Shown here piece by piece: positions 52,336 to 61,797 of a DNA stretch of 64,000 bases. The notes beneath the pieces are model-generated. The model saw only the letters and a program-made list of their open reading frames with translations, ran no database searches and was not told the DNA's origin. How positions within the stretch are numbered: the first letter of the stretch is position 1; every line of letters begins with the position of its first letter. The stretch is from positions 1 through 64,000 of the forward strand of contig NZ_LUTN01000012.1 in assembly GCF_002111595.1 (NCBI RefSeq), given 5' to 3'. The DNA is from Lonsdalea britannica. Lineage in GTDB: Bacteria > Pseudomonadota > Gammaproteobacteria > Enterobacterales > Enterobacteriaceae. The position numbers were made by a program, and so were the translations under genes.

Positions 52336-54768
52336 ATGTCGATGATTTTTGATTTGCGCTATGCCTGTCGTCTCTTGCTAAAACGCCCCGGTTTTTCTGT
52401 TTTCACCATGCTGATTATGGCCATTGGGCTCGGCATGTGCATTTACATGTATTCGGTCATTAACGGGCTGGTGTTGAAACCGCTGCCTTTCGAGGATGCG
52501 GAACGCATGGTGGTCGTCAGCCCGAGCATCAATGGCGTCCGGTTAGGCGACTCGCCTATCAGCTACATGGACTTCACGGACATGAAGGCGAAAAGCCAGC
52601 GTCTGGAGCAGCTCGGCTACTACTATGGCGACGTCGCCAATATCAGCCTGGATGGACAGGCTTCGCGGTATATCGCCATCCGCTCAGAACCGGATCTCTT
52701 TAGCTACACAGGCGTACAGCCAGAACTGGGGCGCATTTATAACGCGCAGGACACCGGAGAAGGCGCCAATCCCGTCGCGGTGATCAGTCATGAGATATGG
52801 CAGAACTATTTTGGCGGGCGTCAGGACATTCTGGACCAATCCTTTATCGTCAACGGCATCAGCACCCGAATTATCGGCGTCATGCCCGAAGGGTTCGCCT
52901 TTCCGATGAATAACCAGATTTGGCAACCTTCGACGCTAAACCCACGGCACATCACCGTGGAGAACGCGCCAACGATTCAGATTTTCGGCAAGATTAAGCG
53001 CGGATTTTCAGCTGACGACGTCGATGCGGAACTGAAAAATATCATGGACGCGCGAGCCCAGCAGTATCCGGAAATCAACCGAGGCCGGTCGGCTTTCGTC
53101 ATGACTTTCATGGACAGCTTTATGGGAGAGGACTCCAAACCCATCTTCCTGATCATGCTGTTGGCGGTGGGACTCGTCCTGCTTCTGGCCTGCTGTAACG
53201 TTGGCAATATGCTGTTGGTGCGCGCCATCGAACGCAGCAAAGAAACCGCGATTCGTATCGCGCACGGCGCACCGCCCCTGCGCGTCGTCCTGCAAATGAT
53301 GTGGGAAAGCGCAATCATCTGCTGCATGGGCGGACTGATTGGGCTGTTGCTGGCCGGCTGGGGGCTGTCTCTCACCAATAAACTGATTGTCAGAATCGTG
53401 CCGGATCAACCGCCTTTCTGGTGGCATCTGGGTATCGATACCGGCACGGTGATAAAAACGTTCGTCCTGGTGGCGCTGGCCAGCCTGATTACCGGCGCGC
53501 TGCCCGCCTGGAAAATGGTCAACAGCAACGTCAACGACGTGTTGCGCGATGGAACGCGCGGCGCGCAAAGCCGCAGCAGCAGCCGCATCAGCCGCGCTCT
53601 GGTGATTTTCGAAGTCGCCCTCTCCTGCGCGGTGCTGTGTATCGGCGCGCTGCTGTCGCTGGTTGTCGTACAGGCGTCCAAAATCGACTACGGCGTTCAG
53701 ATACAGAACATCTGGTCAGCCAAAGTCAGCCTGCCGGACAGAACCTACCCTACCGCGCTCGACAGCTTTAATTTCGACAATCGCGTCGTCGCTGAGCTGA
53801 AATCTCAGCCGTCGGTGGAACAGTCAGGGTTGATCAGCCGCTTGCCCGGCGAATTCACGCCGACCAGCAATGTCGAAATCGAAGGGGCCAGCTATCTGCG
53901 TTCCAACCGCAACCAGTACCCGCGCGTGAATGATGTGATTGCCTATCCCGGCACGCTGGAAGCGCTGGGCGTCAGAGCGGAGACCGGCCGTTTACTGACG
54001 ATGAACGATGACAGCCGCTCGCAAAAGGTGGTTGTCGTCACCCGTTCGTTTATCGATCGCTACCTGCCCGACGAGCCGGTGCCGATCGGCAAGAAAATTC
54101 GATGGGTCGAGGGCGACGATCGCGACTGGTACACCCTGGTCGGCATCATCCCCCACATCATTCAGGGACGGCCTTTCGGTCACACCAAAGAGATGCCCAC
54201 GGCCTACCGCTCTATGCTGCAAGCGCCGCAGGAACAGATGTCGATTCTCGTTAAAGGGGTGAATCACGAAGATCTCAGCCATATTATTCAGTCGAGCGTC
54301 AGCCGCATCGATAATCAGCTTCCGGCCTATCAGGAGAAAACTTTACAGGAAGTGGTGGGAAGAAATACTGTCGGCTTAAGTTACATATCTATATTATTCA
54401 ATATGTTTGGAATTATGGCCGTGTTGCTTGCCGGCAGCGGTATTTATGGGGTGATGGCAAAGAGCATTCACCAACGTTATGCCGAACTGGGAACGCGGCG
54501 CGCACTGGGCGCGACGCCAGCCAACATCCTCTCGCTGATCCTGATGCAGGGATGGTGGCAGCTGGCTATCGGTCTGGTGATTAGCCTGCCGGTGATCGCT
54601 GTCGTCACGCCGATGATACTGCGTATATTCGGCAGCCAGGGCATTGCGTTAACGGCGCTGTTTGTCGCCACGGCACTGCTGATTGCCGTCGTCGTCACCG
54701 TCGCCACGCTGGTTCCGGCAAGACGCGCCATCCAGATACAGCCTATCGATGCGCTAAGACATCAATAA
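52336..54768 (+). CDS. FtsX/MacB-family exporter permease
   Basis: The 810-residue protein is double-length: two copies of a MacB periplasmic domain plus FtsX-type helices. Helix 1 is near 18-40; further helix sets lie near 268-290, 320-345 and 370-390, and a second half begins near 425 and ends in three helices after about 685. The ERSKETAIRIAHGAPPLRVVLQMMWES and QRYAELGTRRALGATPANILSLILMQGWW segments are the coupling motifs. Double-length forms work without a second permease. Cargo is likely a small molecule or peptide made by the neighbouring genes (inference). Confidence 0.9.
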   Translation: MSMIFDLRYACRLLLKRPGFSVFTMLIMAIGLGMCIYMYSVINGLVLKPLPFEDAERMVVVSPSINGVRLGDSPISYMDFTDMKAKSQRLEQLGYYYGDVANISLDGQASRYIAIRSEPDLFSYTGVQPELGRIYNAQDTGEGANPVAVISHEIWQNYFGGRQDILDQSFIVNGISTRIIGVMPEGFAFPMNNQIWQPSTLNPRHITVENAPTIQIFGKIKRGFSADDVDAELKNIMDARAQQYPEINRGRSAFVMTFMDSFMGEDSKPIFLIMLLAVGLVLLLACCNVGNMLLVRAIERSKETAIRIAHGAPPLRVVLQMMWESAIICCMGGLIGLLLAGWGLSLTNKLIVRIVPDQPPFWWHLGIDTGTVIKTFVLVALASLITGALPAWKMVNSNVNDVLRDGTRGAQSRSSSRISRALVIFEVALSCAVLCIGALLSLVVVQASKIDYGVQIQNIWSAKVSLPDRTYPTALDSFNFDNRVVAELKSQPSVEQSGLISRLPGEFTPTSNVEIEGASYLRSNRNQYPRVNDVIAYPGTLEALGVRAETGRLLTMNDDSRSQKVVVVTRSFIDRYLPDEPVPIGKKIRWVEGDDRDWYTLVGIIPHIIQGRPFGHTKEMPTAYRSMLQAPQEQMSILVKGVNHEDLSHIIQSSVSRIDNQLPAYQEKTLQEVVGRNTVGLSYISILFNMFGIMAVLLAGSGIYGVMAKSIHQRYAELGTRRALGATPANILSLILMQGWWQLAIGLVISLPVIAVVTPMILRIFGSQGIALTALFVATALLIAVVVTVATLVPARRAIQIQPIDALRHQ

Positions 54769-54793
54769 TTAAGCAGGAAAGAGTGAGGGCCTC

Positions 54794-56212
54794 ATGAAGT
54801 CGAGTTACAAGGTACTGGTGGCGGATGATGACATCAGCATCATCAAGACATTGAAATTGATGCTGAAACTGCATCAGTTCGATGTTATCACCGCCACCCA
54901 GACGGATGAGGCGCTCATGCAGGTTCGGGAAGGCAAGCCCGATATCGCATTACTGGATCTGAATTATCAGCGTGATACCACGTCAGGCAATGAAGGGCTC
55001 GAGCTGATTGCGGACATCAAACGGATTGAGCCCGATTTGCCGATTATCGTCATGACCGGCTGGGGGTCTATCGATATCGCCGTGGACGCGATGAAGAAAG
55101 GGGCCGCCGACTTCATTCAAAAGCCCTGGGACAACGAACGTCTGGTGCAGGCGCTGAATGTGCAGCTGCAACTGGTGGAAGTCCTGAAAAAACAGCGCTC
55201 GTTGCAGCAGCAAAACGTCCTCCTGCAGCACCAGCTTCACCCCTGTTTGCAAGATGAACTGGTGGCGCAATCTCCGTCGATGAAGCAGGTAATGGCGATT
55301 TTGCAGCAGGTGATCCCGAGTCATGCCAGCATCTTGCTCACCGGTGAAAACGGCACGGGCAAAAGCATGCTGGCCAACTACATTCATCAGCATTCGACCC
55401 GCAGCGACGCCAGCTTCGTCTCGGTCAATATGGGCTGTATTCCTGACAGTCTGTTTGAGAGCGAAATGTTCGGCCACGTCAAAGGCGCGTTTACCGATGC
55501 TAAAACCCAGCGCATCGGGCGCTTCGAACTGGCGGACGGCGGCACCCTGTTCCTCGATGAAGTCGGCAATGTGCCGATCAACCAGCAGGCGAAACTGCTG
55601 CGCATGCTGGAAGAGCGCCAGTTTGAAAAAGTCGGGGCGAGTAAAACCCAGTCGGCGGATGTTCGTATTATCTCAGCCACCAATGCCGACCTAGCGACGA
55701 TGATCGACGCCGGCGAATTCCGCAAAGACCTCTACTATCGCCTGAACACGTTTGAAGTCCGCATTCCCGCACTGCGTGAACGAAAAGAGGATATCCCCGA
55801 GCTGGTCAAACGGAAGCTGAAAAGCCTGACGGAGCGCTACCGCAAACCCGCCTTCAGCATCACGGACGAGGCGATGCAGACGCTGCAAAACTACCCCTGG
55901 CCGGGCAATATCCGGGAGCTCAATCACACGCTGGAGCGCACCGTGTTGCTCAGCAGCAGCCACGTGCTGGACTCGCACCTCCTGCGACTCGCCCTGCCTG
56001 CCGATCCGGAAGGTGAACCGCAAAAAACGGGGGAAAACGCGCTGTCTGACACGCCGAGAAGTCAGCCGATTGACTTACTGACGCTGGAAGACATCGAGCA
56101 GGAAACCCTGCAAAAACGCCTCGCGGTGTACAACGGCAACGCCTCTGAAGCGGCCGAATCGCTGGGGCTGAGCCGCAGCGCCTTTTATCGTCGTCTTAAA
56201 AGGACAGGCTGA
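54794..56212 (+). CDS. NtrC-family sigma-54 response regulator
   Basis: The 472-residue protein has a receiver domain (D12, D13, phospho-acceptor D55 in LLDLN, K110), an AAA+ domain, and a Fis-type helix-turn-helix (about 447-470, NASEAAESLGLSRSAFYRRL). The AAA+ domain has Walker A GENGTGKS at 184-191 and Walker B LFLDE at 252-256. The sigma-54 contact loop is GAFTDA at 231-236 instead of GAFTGA. It should activate RpoN promoters, including the one upstream of its own operon. The kinase gene follows 5 bases later. Confidence 0.93.
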   Translation: MKSSYKVLVADDDISIIKTLKLMLKLHQFDVITATQTDEALMQVREGKPDIALLDLNYQRDTTSGNEGLELIADIKRIEPDLPIIVMTGWGSIDIAVDAMKKGAADFIQKPWDNERLVQALNVQLQLVEVLKKQRSLQQQNVLLQHQLHPCLQDELVAQSPSMKQVMAILQQVIPSHASILLTGENGTGKSMLANYIHQHSTRSDASFVSVNMGCIPDSLFESEMFGHVKGAFTDAKTQRIGRFELADGGTLFLDEVGNVPINQQAKLLRMLEERQFEKVGASKTQSADVRIISATNADLATMIDAGEFRKDLYYRLNTFEVRIPALRERKEDIPELVKRKLKSLTERYRKPAFSITDEAMQTLQNYPWPGNIRELNHTLERTVLLSSSHVLDSHLLRLALPADPEGEPQKTGENALSDTPRSQPIDLLTLEDIEQETLQKRLAVYNGNASEAAESLGLSRSAFYRRLKRTG

Positions 56213-56217
56213 ATTCT

Positions 56218-57528
56218 ATGTTCCGGCACTCACTCGAGTCATTACAGCAACGTCTGCTGATCATCGCCTCGCTTCCCTCGTCGCTGGCGATTATCGTGCT
56301 GATGATTTGGAATGATTACTCCGGATATCTGATCGCCTTAGTGGCGCTGATTTTTCTGACGCTCATCGGCTACTGTTCGCTGATGACCCGGCAGGTGCTC
56401 AATTTTCAGCTGACGACGCTGACCAATCTGATCGAAGCCATCACGCATAACGATTTCAGCCTGCGCGGCAAACGTCAGAAAGCCGACAGCGAGCTCAATG
56501 GCCTGATTGACATGATCAACGAGCTGGCCTCCTCCATGCAAAAACAGCGTCTGCACGTCAAACAGCAGCAGTATCTGGTGCGCAAGGTGCTCAACAATAT
56601 CGACGTCGCCATCGTCGCGCTGAACAGCGATCAGGAGATCGCGTTTGTGAACGAAACCGCCGTTTCCTTGCTCGGCCAGTCGGCCAAAGCGCTGAAAGGC
56701 CTCGCGCTGCATGACCTGTCATTCCGTTCGCTCTTCGAACTCCCGGCCAACAGCGTCGTGGAATACCAGTTTCCAAAACGGCGCGGACGCTACAAAATCA
56801 TCCTGGAAAAATATTTCGAAGATGGAAAGAAACAGCAGTTGCTGTTCATCACGGATGTCAGCCAGTTGCTGCGTGAGGAAGAGTACCGCGCATGGCGTAA
56901 CCTGCTGCGCGTCATGAGCCATGAGATCAACAATACGCTGACGCCCATCGCCTCGTTGAGCCAGATGTTATTGTCGGCTGTGCCTGATGATGGCAAGGAG
57001 GAGAATCAGGATTTACGCGACGGGCTGGATATCATTAATGAGCGGGCCTTGAATCTGAAAAGTTTTGTGGATAGCTATCGGAAACTCACCTCGCTCCCCC
57101 TCCCCCAGAAAGCGCCGCACAATATCGATTCACTGATCAGAAAAATCCTCACCTTATTTGAACACCGAAAAACGCACATCATTGCCAGTGAAAGCGTCGA
57201 GGTCAATATCGATGCCGTTCAAATAGAACAGATGCTGATCAACATCTTAAAGAATGCCGATGAAGCCATGTCATCACCGGAAGGCGCCATTTATCTGAGC
57301 TGGAAAGTCAGAGACAACGAGTTCTGCCTGAAAATCCTCGATGAAGGCTGCGGCATTGGCAACACGGAAAATATCTTCGTTCCGTTTTACAGCGTGAAGA
57401 AAAACGGAAGCGGCATCGGTTTGATGCTCTCTCGCCAGATTGTCGAATCCCACGGCGGTTATTTCAGCCTGGCGAACCGGGAAGATCAGCCCGGCTGTAA
57501 GGTCACCATCAAATTCCCCACGGAGTAG
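56218..57528 (+). CDS. NtrY-like sensor histidine kinase
   Basis: The 436-residue kinase has two membrane helices (about 13-30 and 36-55) separated by only a few residues, so there is no periplasmic sensor domain. A HAMP-like segment (about 56-115) and a PAS domain (about 120-215) follow. The phospho-accepting H235 lies in RVMSHEINNTLTPI. The ATPase has an N-box LINILKNADEAM, G1 DEGCGIG and G2 GSGIGLMLSRQIVESHGG. It presumably phosphorylates the adjacent regulator. The signal is sensed in the membrane or cytosol. It converges on the hydrolase gene with a 30-base gap. Confidence 0.92.
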   Translation: MFRHSLESLQQRLLIIASLPSSLAIIVLMIWNDYSGYLIALVALIFLTLIGYCSLMTRQVLNFQLTTLTNLIEAITHNDFSLRGKRQKADSELNGLIDMINELASSMQKQRLHVKQQQYLVRKVLNNIDVAIVALNSDQEIAFVNETAVSLLGQSAKALKGLALHDLSFRSLFELPANSVVEYQFPKRRGRYKIILEKYFEDGKKQQLLFITDVSQLLREEEYRAWRNLLRVMSHEINNTLTPIASLSQMLLSAVPDDGKEENQDLRDGLDIINERALNLKSFVDSYRKLTSLPLPQKAPHNIDSLIRKILTLFEHRKTHIIASESVEVNIDAVQIEQMLINILKNADEAMSSPEGAIYLSWKVRDNEFCLKILDEGCGIGNTENIFVPFYSVKKNGSGIGLMLSRQIVESHGGYFSLANREDQPGCKVTIKFPTE

Positions 57529-57558
57529 ACCTCAAGACCACCGGCGTGATGAGGTTCC

Positions 57559-58602
57559 TCAGTCAGCAACGTGCCGCACGGCGTGTCCGCTCAGGCATCC
57601 GCATAAAACGCTCAGCGCTTTCTGCTGATGCGCTGACGGGGCCTGTACAAAATCGGTCACACGTTGGATCAACGCGCGATCCCGCACAATCCCGCGATGT
57701 CCGCTGCCCTGCGTGATATAGATTTCGCCCGCGTCGGTCGCGCTCAATAAATGAAAAGCCTGCATCAGCGCGATATTGTGATCGTCCCGATCGTGACACA
57801 CCAGCGTTGGAACGGCGATCCGCGGCCAGCGAGTATAGGATATCGCGTCGGGATCATGGCCATAGCGTTCAAGATAAACCCGTTTGATCCGCTCGGTGAG
57901 CGCCACCGGCACACCATGAAAGGCGATGTAAGCCTCCAGCACGCAGGGCAGAGACTCCGGGCTACTGAGGATCACGAGCCGCTGGCACCGCAATCCCCGT
58001 GTAGCGGCATGCAGCAACGCCGTTCCCCCAAACGAATGACCCAATGCCGCGCAAAAGACGCCGTATCGCTCGCCCAGCTGACGAATCACCGCCACCAGAT
58101 CGCTGAAAGAACAGCGCTCCCCTTCTGACTCGCCGTGAGCGGGCAAATCCGGTGCAATCACCTCGTATCCAGCCTGAGTCAGCGACGCTATCAGCGGACG
58201 CAACATGACGGCCCGCGCCTCCCAGCCGTGTATCAATAATACCCGCCGGGCCGGAGACTCAGCCCCGGCGCGATATACGACAACCCGCTGTCCGGCGCAG
58301 ATCAACTCATCCTGTCGCAGCGCACTCAGCCATCGCACATCGGTTTTCTTGCAGGGCATTCGGTGTGGGCGCTCAAACAGATTCAAGGCGTAGCAGGCCG
58401 CTTTGCCGGGCGCGAGCCAGCGCAACAGGTGCAGGTCCAGCCAGCGCAATCGGCGACAGGTCGGCGCGTAGTGGTTTTCAGGCACGATCGGATTTTTGAG
58501 CAACAATGCGGGCCGCCGCTGACAACGCACCAGAAAGACATGGTAGCGACGCTGCAATATCGCCGTTAATTTCAGCACCGGCAGAAAAACATCATAAAGC
58601 AT
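57559..58602 (-). CDS. Alpha/beta hydrolase of the carrier-protein cluster
   Basis: The 347-residue protein has an extra N-terminal helical region (about 1-100) before the hydrolase fold. It has oxyanion motif HGWEAR, nucleophile S190 in GHSFGG, probable acid D271 or D274 in CHDRDD, and H302 in GSGHRG. It could release or modify an acyl product as a thioesterase or esterase. That role is inferred from its place in the ACP operon. The start ATG lies inside the MATE gene end (11-base overlap); the longer upstream frame is rejected for that reason. Confidence 0.8.
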   Translation of the reverse strand: MLYDVFLPVLKLTAILQRRYHVFLVRCQRRPALLLKNPIVPENHYAPTCRRLRWLDLHLLRWLAPGKAACYALNLFERPHRMPCKKTDVRWLSALRQDELICAGQRVVVYRAGAESPARRVLLIHGWEARAVMLRPLIASLTQAGYEVIAPDLPAHGESEGERCSFSDLVAVIRQLGERYGVFCAALGHSFGGTALLHAATRGLRCQRLVILSSPESLPCVLEAYIAFHGVPVALTERIKRVYLERYGHDPDAISYTRWPRIAVPTLVCHDRDDHNIALMQAFHLLSATDAGEIYITQGSGHRGIVRDRALIQRVTDFVQAPSAHQQKALSVLCGCLSGHAVRHVAD

Positions 58603-59944
58603 GTTGCTGGTCCAGCCTGCGGCACAACATCGCGTATTCATACGTGAAAATCGCCAAATACAACACATTGAAAATCAAGATACTCTTCATCAGCTTCAGC
58701 AGCGCCTCCGGCTGCGTTGCCACAAACAGCACGATAGCCACCATCAGGCTTTCCATGATGAACGTGATCAGCAGCACCCGTTTTCCCCCGCCCAGCTGTT
58801 CCAACATCGTCTGAATACTGGCAATCAGCGAGGTGATGAAAAACGTAGGCAGCAGCCAGAACATGATCGCATAGGCGCTCACGCGCACCGCGCCGTCGAC
58901 GGACATCATATCAACCAGCTCAGTCCGGGTGAGATACGCCACCAGCGTCAGACCTGCATACACCAGCGCAATCCCGGTCATTCCCTGACGCAGAAGCCGA
59001 CTCAGCTGCGGCGGCGACGTGGTGGCGAGACGCTGATTGATCCCAATCGCGATAGCCGACCCCAGCGCCACGGCCGGAATGATGAAGAAGGCGCGCAGCT
59101 TCACCACGATGAGAAACCCGCTGGCGTAAGCGGCGCCTAGCTGACTGAGCAGCGGAAACAGCACGGCGGAGCTGGCAAACGCGAACAGCATGGTCAGGAA
59201 AATAGGCACCCCGGCATCCGCTGTGATGGCACGCAGTCTGGGCAAAAATGCGCGCGGCTGCGGGTCCGCGCGCCCCATCACCGATGTGAATAAAGACACC
59301 GCCGAGAACGGTAAAATGGCAAGCGCGGCGATCAGGTTGGCGTAGATGACCGCCATAAAACCGTTTTGATAATAATGCAGGCTGATAAAGCAGCTGGTCA
59401 GATTGATGATGATAAACAGGCAGACGAACACCATACTGACGGCGGTTTTCCCCTGCCCCCTCAAGCCCGCGTTGCACAGCTCCAGCATCAACAGCGGTAT
59501 CACCGACAACAGATAAGCCGGGAGAAAACGGGAAAACAGCGCCGGTTCGTCGTTCGGGTAAATGCCCTGCAACCCGGCAGCGCCCCATCGGCTGCCGAGT
59601 GCAAGCGCGACCAGCAGCAGGCCGCCGCCGACCGAAAAAATTGCGCTGCTGTGCCAGACCCGACAGGGCGCCCAGTGCGTGACCGAACGCGCGCTGAAAA
59701 TCTGATTAGTGATCGTCAGCCCTTCTAACAGCGCGATGAAGATGAAGTAAAAAGGCTGAAGCATGGACAAGATATAAAGCGCCCGTTGCCCTCCACTCTG
59801 CGTACCCAGTAGCCATATCGGCCCATTCTGCGACAACGAGACGACGACGGCCGTCAGGATCATCGGCCAGGCCAACGTGAGGATCTGGCGGATCTCCCCG
59901 CCAGGCGCCTCAGCCGTGGAGCCAATCAGCGAAGGCTTTGCCAT
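58592..59944 (-). CDS. MATE-family exporter
   Basis: The 450-residue integral membrane protein has about 12 helices and MATE features (LTLAWPMILTAVVVSLSQ, LEGLTITNQIFSAR, LELCNAGLRGQGKT). Such proteins exchange Na+ or H+ for small organic, often cationic, molecules. It overlaps the end of the acyl-CoA-dehydrogenase-like gene by 19 bases and the hydrolase start by 11, so it belongs to the operon. It is a second possible exit route beside the ABC exporter. Confidence 0.88.
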   Translation of the reverse strand: MAKPSLIGSTAEAPGGEIRQILTLAWPMILTAVVVSLSQNGPIWLLGTQSGGQRALYILSMLQPFYFIFIALLEGLTITNQIFSARSVTHWAPCRVWHSSAIFSVGGGLLLVALALGSRWGAAGLQGIYPNDEPALFSRFLPAYLLSVIPLLMLELCNAGLRGQGKTAVSMVFVCLFIIINLTSCFISLHYYQNGFMAVIYANLIAALAILPFSAVSLFTSVMGRADPQPRAFLPRLRAITADAGVPIFLTMLFAFASSAVLFPLLSQLGAAYASGFLIVVKLRAFFIIPAVALGSAIAIGINQRLATTSPPQLSRLLRQGMTGIALVYAGLTLVAYLTRTELVDMMSVDGAVRVSAYAIMFWLLPTFFITSLIASIQTMLEQLGGGKRVLLITFIMESLMVAIVLFVATQPEALLKLMKSILIFNVLYLAIFTYEYAMLCRRLDQQHAL

Positions 59945-60615
59945 GCTTCATTCACCTCGTTGCCCGCCGAGGGCGTCGCGCCGGTTTTGCCGAACACGCA
60001 GTACACCATCATCGAAAAATGGCTAAGGGTGTGGGTATTGCCGAGCAGATAACCGTGTCCCCCCATCAATTTTTCGGCCTGACCGCTGAGGTGGGTGATC
60101 GCGCGATGCTCCTGCTCCAGATCCTCATAATCCGCCTGTTCCAACCGCACGTTCAGCTGGCTCTGAAGCTGGGTGATCTCCCCGTAGATACTGGCGAAAC
60201 TGGCCTTGATCAGCTGATGCCGCGTGGTTTTCTGACCGAAACTGCTGCGTGCGTTCAAATGCGCGTAGGAGATATCCAGCATGCGGGCGACCACGCCCAG
60301 ACGCAGCGCGGCAGCCATCAGAGAGAGCCAATGAGGCGCAGGGTGTGATTCCGCCACCGACACTTTACGGAGATGCATGAATGACAACACGCGATCCGTC
60401 GGCAGCGCCGTGCAGCCGTCGAGCGCAATGTCCGATCCATCCGGGTGGTAGAGAGGCGAAGACGCGTTCTCGGGCAACAGCCCGATCCCATGGCAGGCCA
60501 GACCGCCGGATGCTCCTGCGGTAAGCGCAGTGAACTGGGACAACGCATCGACAGGTTCGAGGTGACGACCATACGAAGTGGCCTGGGTGAGGTGTTCCGC
60601 GCTGACTGCCCTCAT
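59926..60615 (-). CDS. Short acyl-CoA dehydrogenase-like protein
   Basis: The 229-residue protein resembles only the C-terminal half of acyl-CoA dehydrogenases: the helical segment LRLGVVARMLDISYAHLNARSSFGQKTTRHQLIKASFASIY and the flavin-contact AEKLMGGHGYLLGNTHTLSHF. The N-terminal helical domain and most of the middle domain are missing relative to the usual 380 residues. Its start overlaps the ACP stop by 4 bases (ATGA), so the short form appears genuine. It may act on an ACP-bound acyl group or may have lost activity. The partner providing the missing half was not seen. Confidence 0.7.
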   Translation of the reverse strand: MRAVSAEHLTQATSYGRHLEPVDALSQFTALTAGASGGLACHGIGLLPENASSPLYHPDGSDIALDGCTALPTDRVLSFMHLRKVSVAESHPAPHWLSLMAAALRLGVVARMLDISYAHLNARSSFGQKTTRHQLIKASFASIYGEITQLQSQLNVRLEQADYEDLEQEHRAITHLSGQAEKLMGGHGYLLGNTHTLSHFSMMVYCVFGKTGATPSAGNEVNEAWQSLR

Positions 60616-60866
60616 ACCGATTCAGCGCCTTGCCAGGCGTCAAGCCACTCGGCCAACGCCCCCACGCTGGAGAAAGAGTGCTGACTGATTTGATCGGGAT
60701 CGAACATCAGTCCTTCGATGCTGTCCTCAAGCGTCAAAAGAAATTGAACAAAGTTCACGGAGTCCAAGTCCAGATCTTCTTCGAAACGCGTATTTTTCGT
60801 CACATCCAGCGACGGCGTTTCGAGAACATCCTGAAGAGCTTGCTTAATAACGTCTAGAGTTTCCAT
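60612..60866 (-). CDS. Acyl carrier protein (first)
   Basis: The 84-residue protein has the ACP four-helix pattern with the phosphopantetheine Ser S36 in DLDLDSVNFVQFL. It is not the fatty-acid AcpP (which has DSLDTVELVMALEEEF). It is translationally coupled to the acyl-CoA-dehydrogenase-like gene and 10 bases downstream of the KAS III-like gene, so it is the likely acyl carrier for both. A phosphopantetheinyl transferase must be encoded elsewhere. Confidence 0.88.
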   Translation of the reverse strand: METLDVIKQALQDVLETPSLDVTKNTRFEEDLDLDSVNFVQFLLTLEDSIEGLMFDPDQISQHSFSSVGALAEWLDAWQGAESV

Positions 60867-60876
60867 TTGAATGACC

Positions 60877-61797
60877 TTAATGAGATTTTACGAGACTAAT
60901 AGCGGATAAAGTGATTCCCATTCCGGCGGAAAATGCCATCACCGTTTGATGGGAAGGTTCATTTTTTTTAAGAGAGAGGTGATGAAAAATATCTGAGCAC
61001 CACAGATGTCCCATGCAAGAGATTTGGGAAAGATCGATGACCGATGTCCATCCCCGCGCTTGCGCTAGTCTTTTTAACAAAGGCATATTCAGATTATAAG
61101 GAATAACAATATCAGGCGTCTTATTGGCACCTAAAAACTGCGCTAAAAACCGATTTAATTCCTCAAAGAACAGAGTGCGTAATTCACTCCGCTCCTGCTG
61201 CGTCATCTCATCCTGATTTTTATAGTAACGATGAACATGTTCTACTTGTGTATCTTTAATTTCCCAAACGCCATCCTCAGGACTTAATAAACAGGCCGTC
61301 GACAGTTCGCCCAATAGCCCCACCGGCATCCGATTAAATGAAGCGCTGAAGCTTTTTTCCCCACTCAAAATAATAACAGGAAATTGATAACCATTATCGT
61401 CCATACGACAAGCCAGATTAACGGCGCTCAGGCCTGACGCACAATGATTCATGCTCAGCGTAAAATACCGCCAGTGGGGAATTCCACATTCACTTGCAAT
61501 TTCCCCCAGCCACTCATCATCGAAAAAGGTATTATGTGTTTGCGTTTTTGTATAAATAACCATTCCGAAACCACGGCGTAGCTCAGGATATTTATCCAAT
61601 AATCTCGCCATCGTTTCTAAATGCATCTGCTTATGATAAAGCCGATTCATTACCACGCTATCTAGCGAAAAAATTCGCTTGAACACCTTGATATCCCTAT
61701 CATTAACCTGATGCGTCACGTTAAGCGCATCCAGATTGCAGCACTGCTGATAACGCATGTCGCTACATTGAATATCTTTGATGAAGAGCGTCATCAA
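60877..61797 (-). CDS. KAS III (FabH)-like enzyme with altered triad
   Basis: The 306-residue protein follows the thiolase fold. The nucleophile Cys is C119 in SMNHCASGLSAVNLA. In the FabH alignment the His of PHQAN is replaced by Y234 (PYNLN), and the Asn of GNTSAA falls at H264 (MGHLWCSD). The end SAGMGITLSAISL corresponds to the glycine-rich FabH C-terminus. It may therefore transfer acyl groups without decarboxylative condensation. Codon 2 is also ATG. It is first in the minus-strand operon and divergent from the second ACP. Confidence 0.75.
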   Translation of the reverse strand: MMTLFIKDIQCSDMRYQQCCNLDALNVTHQVNDRDIKVFKRIFSLDSVVMNRLYHKQMHLETMARLLDKYPELRRGFGMVIYTKTQTHNTFFDDEWLGEIASECGIPHWRYFTLSMNHCASGLSAVNLACRMDDNGYQFPVIILSGEKSFSASFNRMPVGLLGELSTACLLSPEDGVWEIKDTQVEHVHRYYKNQDEMTQQERSELRTLFFEELNRFLAQFLGANKTPDIVIPYNLNMPLLKRLAQARGWTSVIDLSQISCMGHLWCSDIFHHLSLKKNEPSHQTVMAFSAGMGITLSAISLVKSH

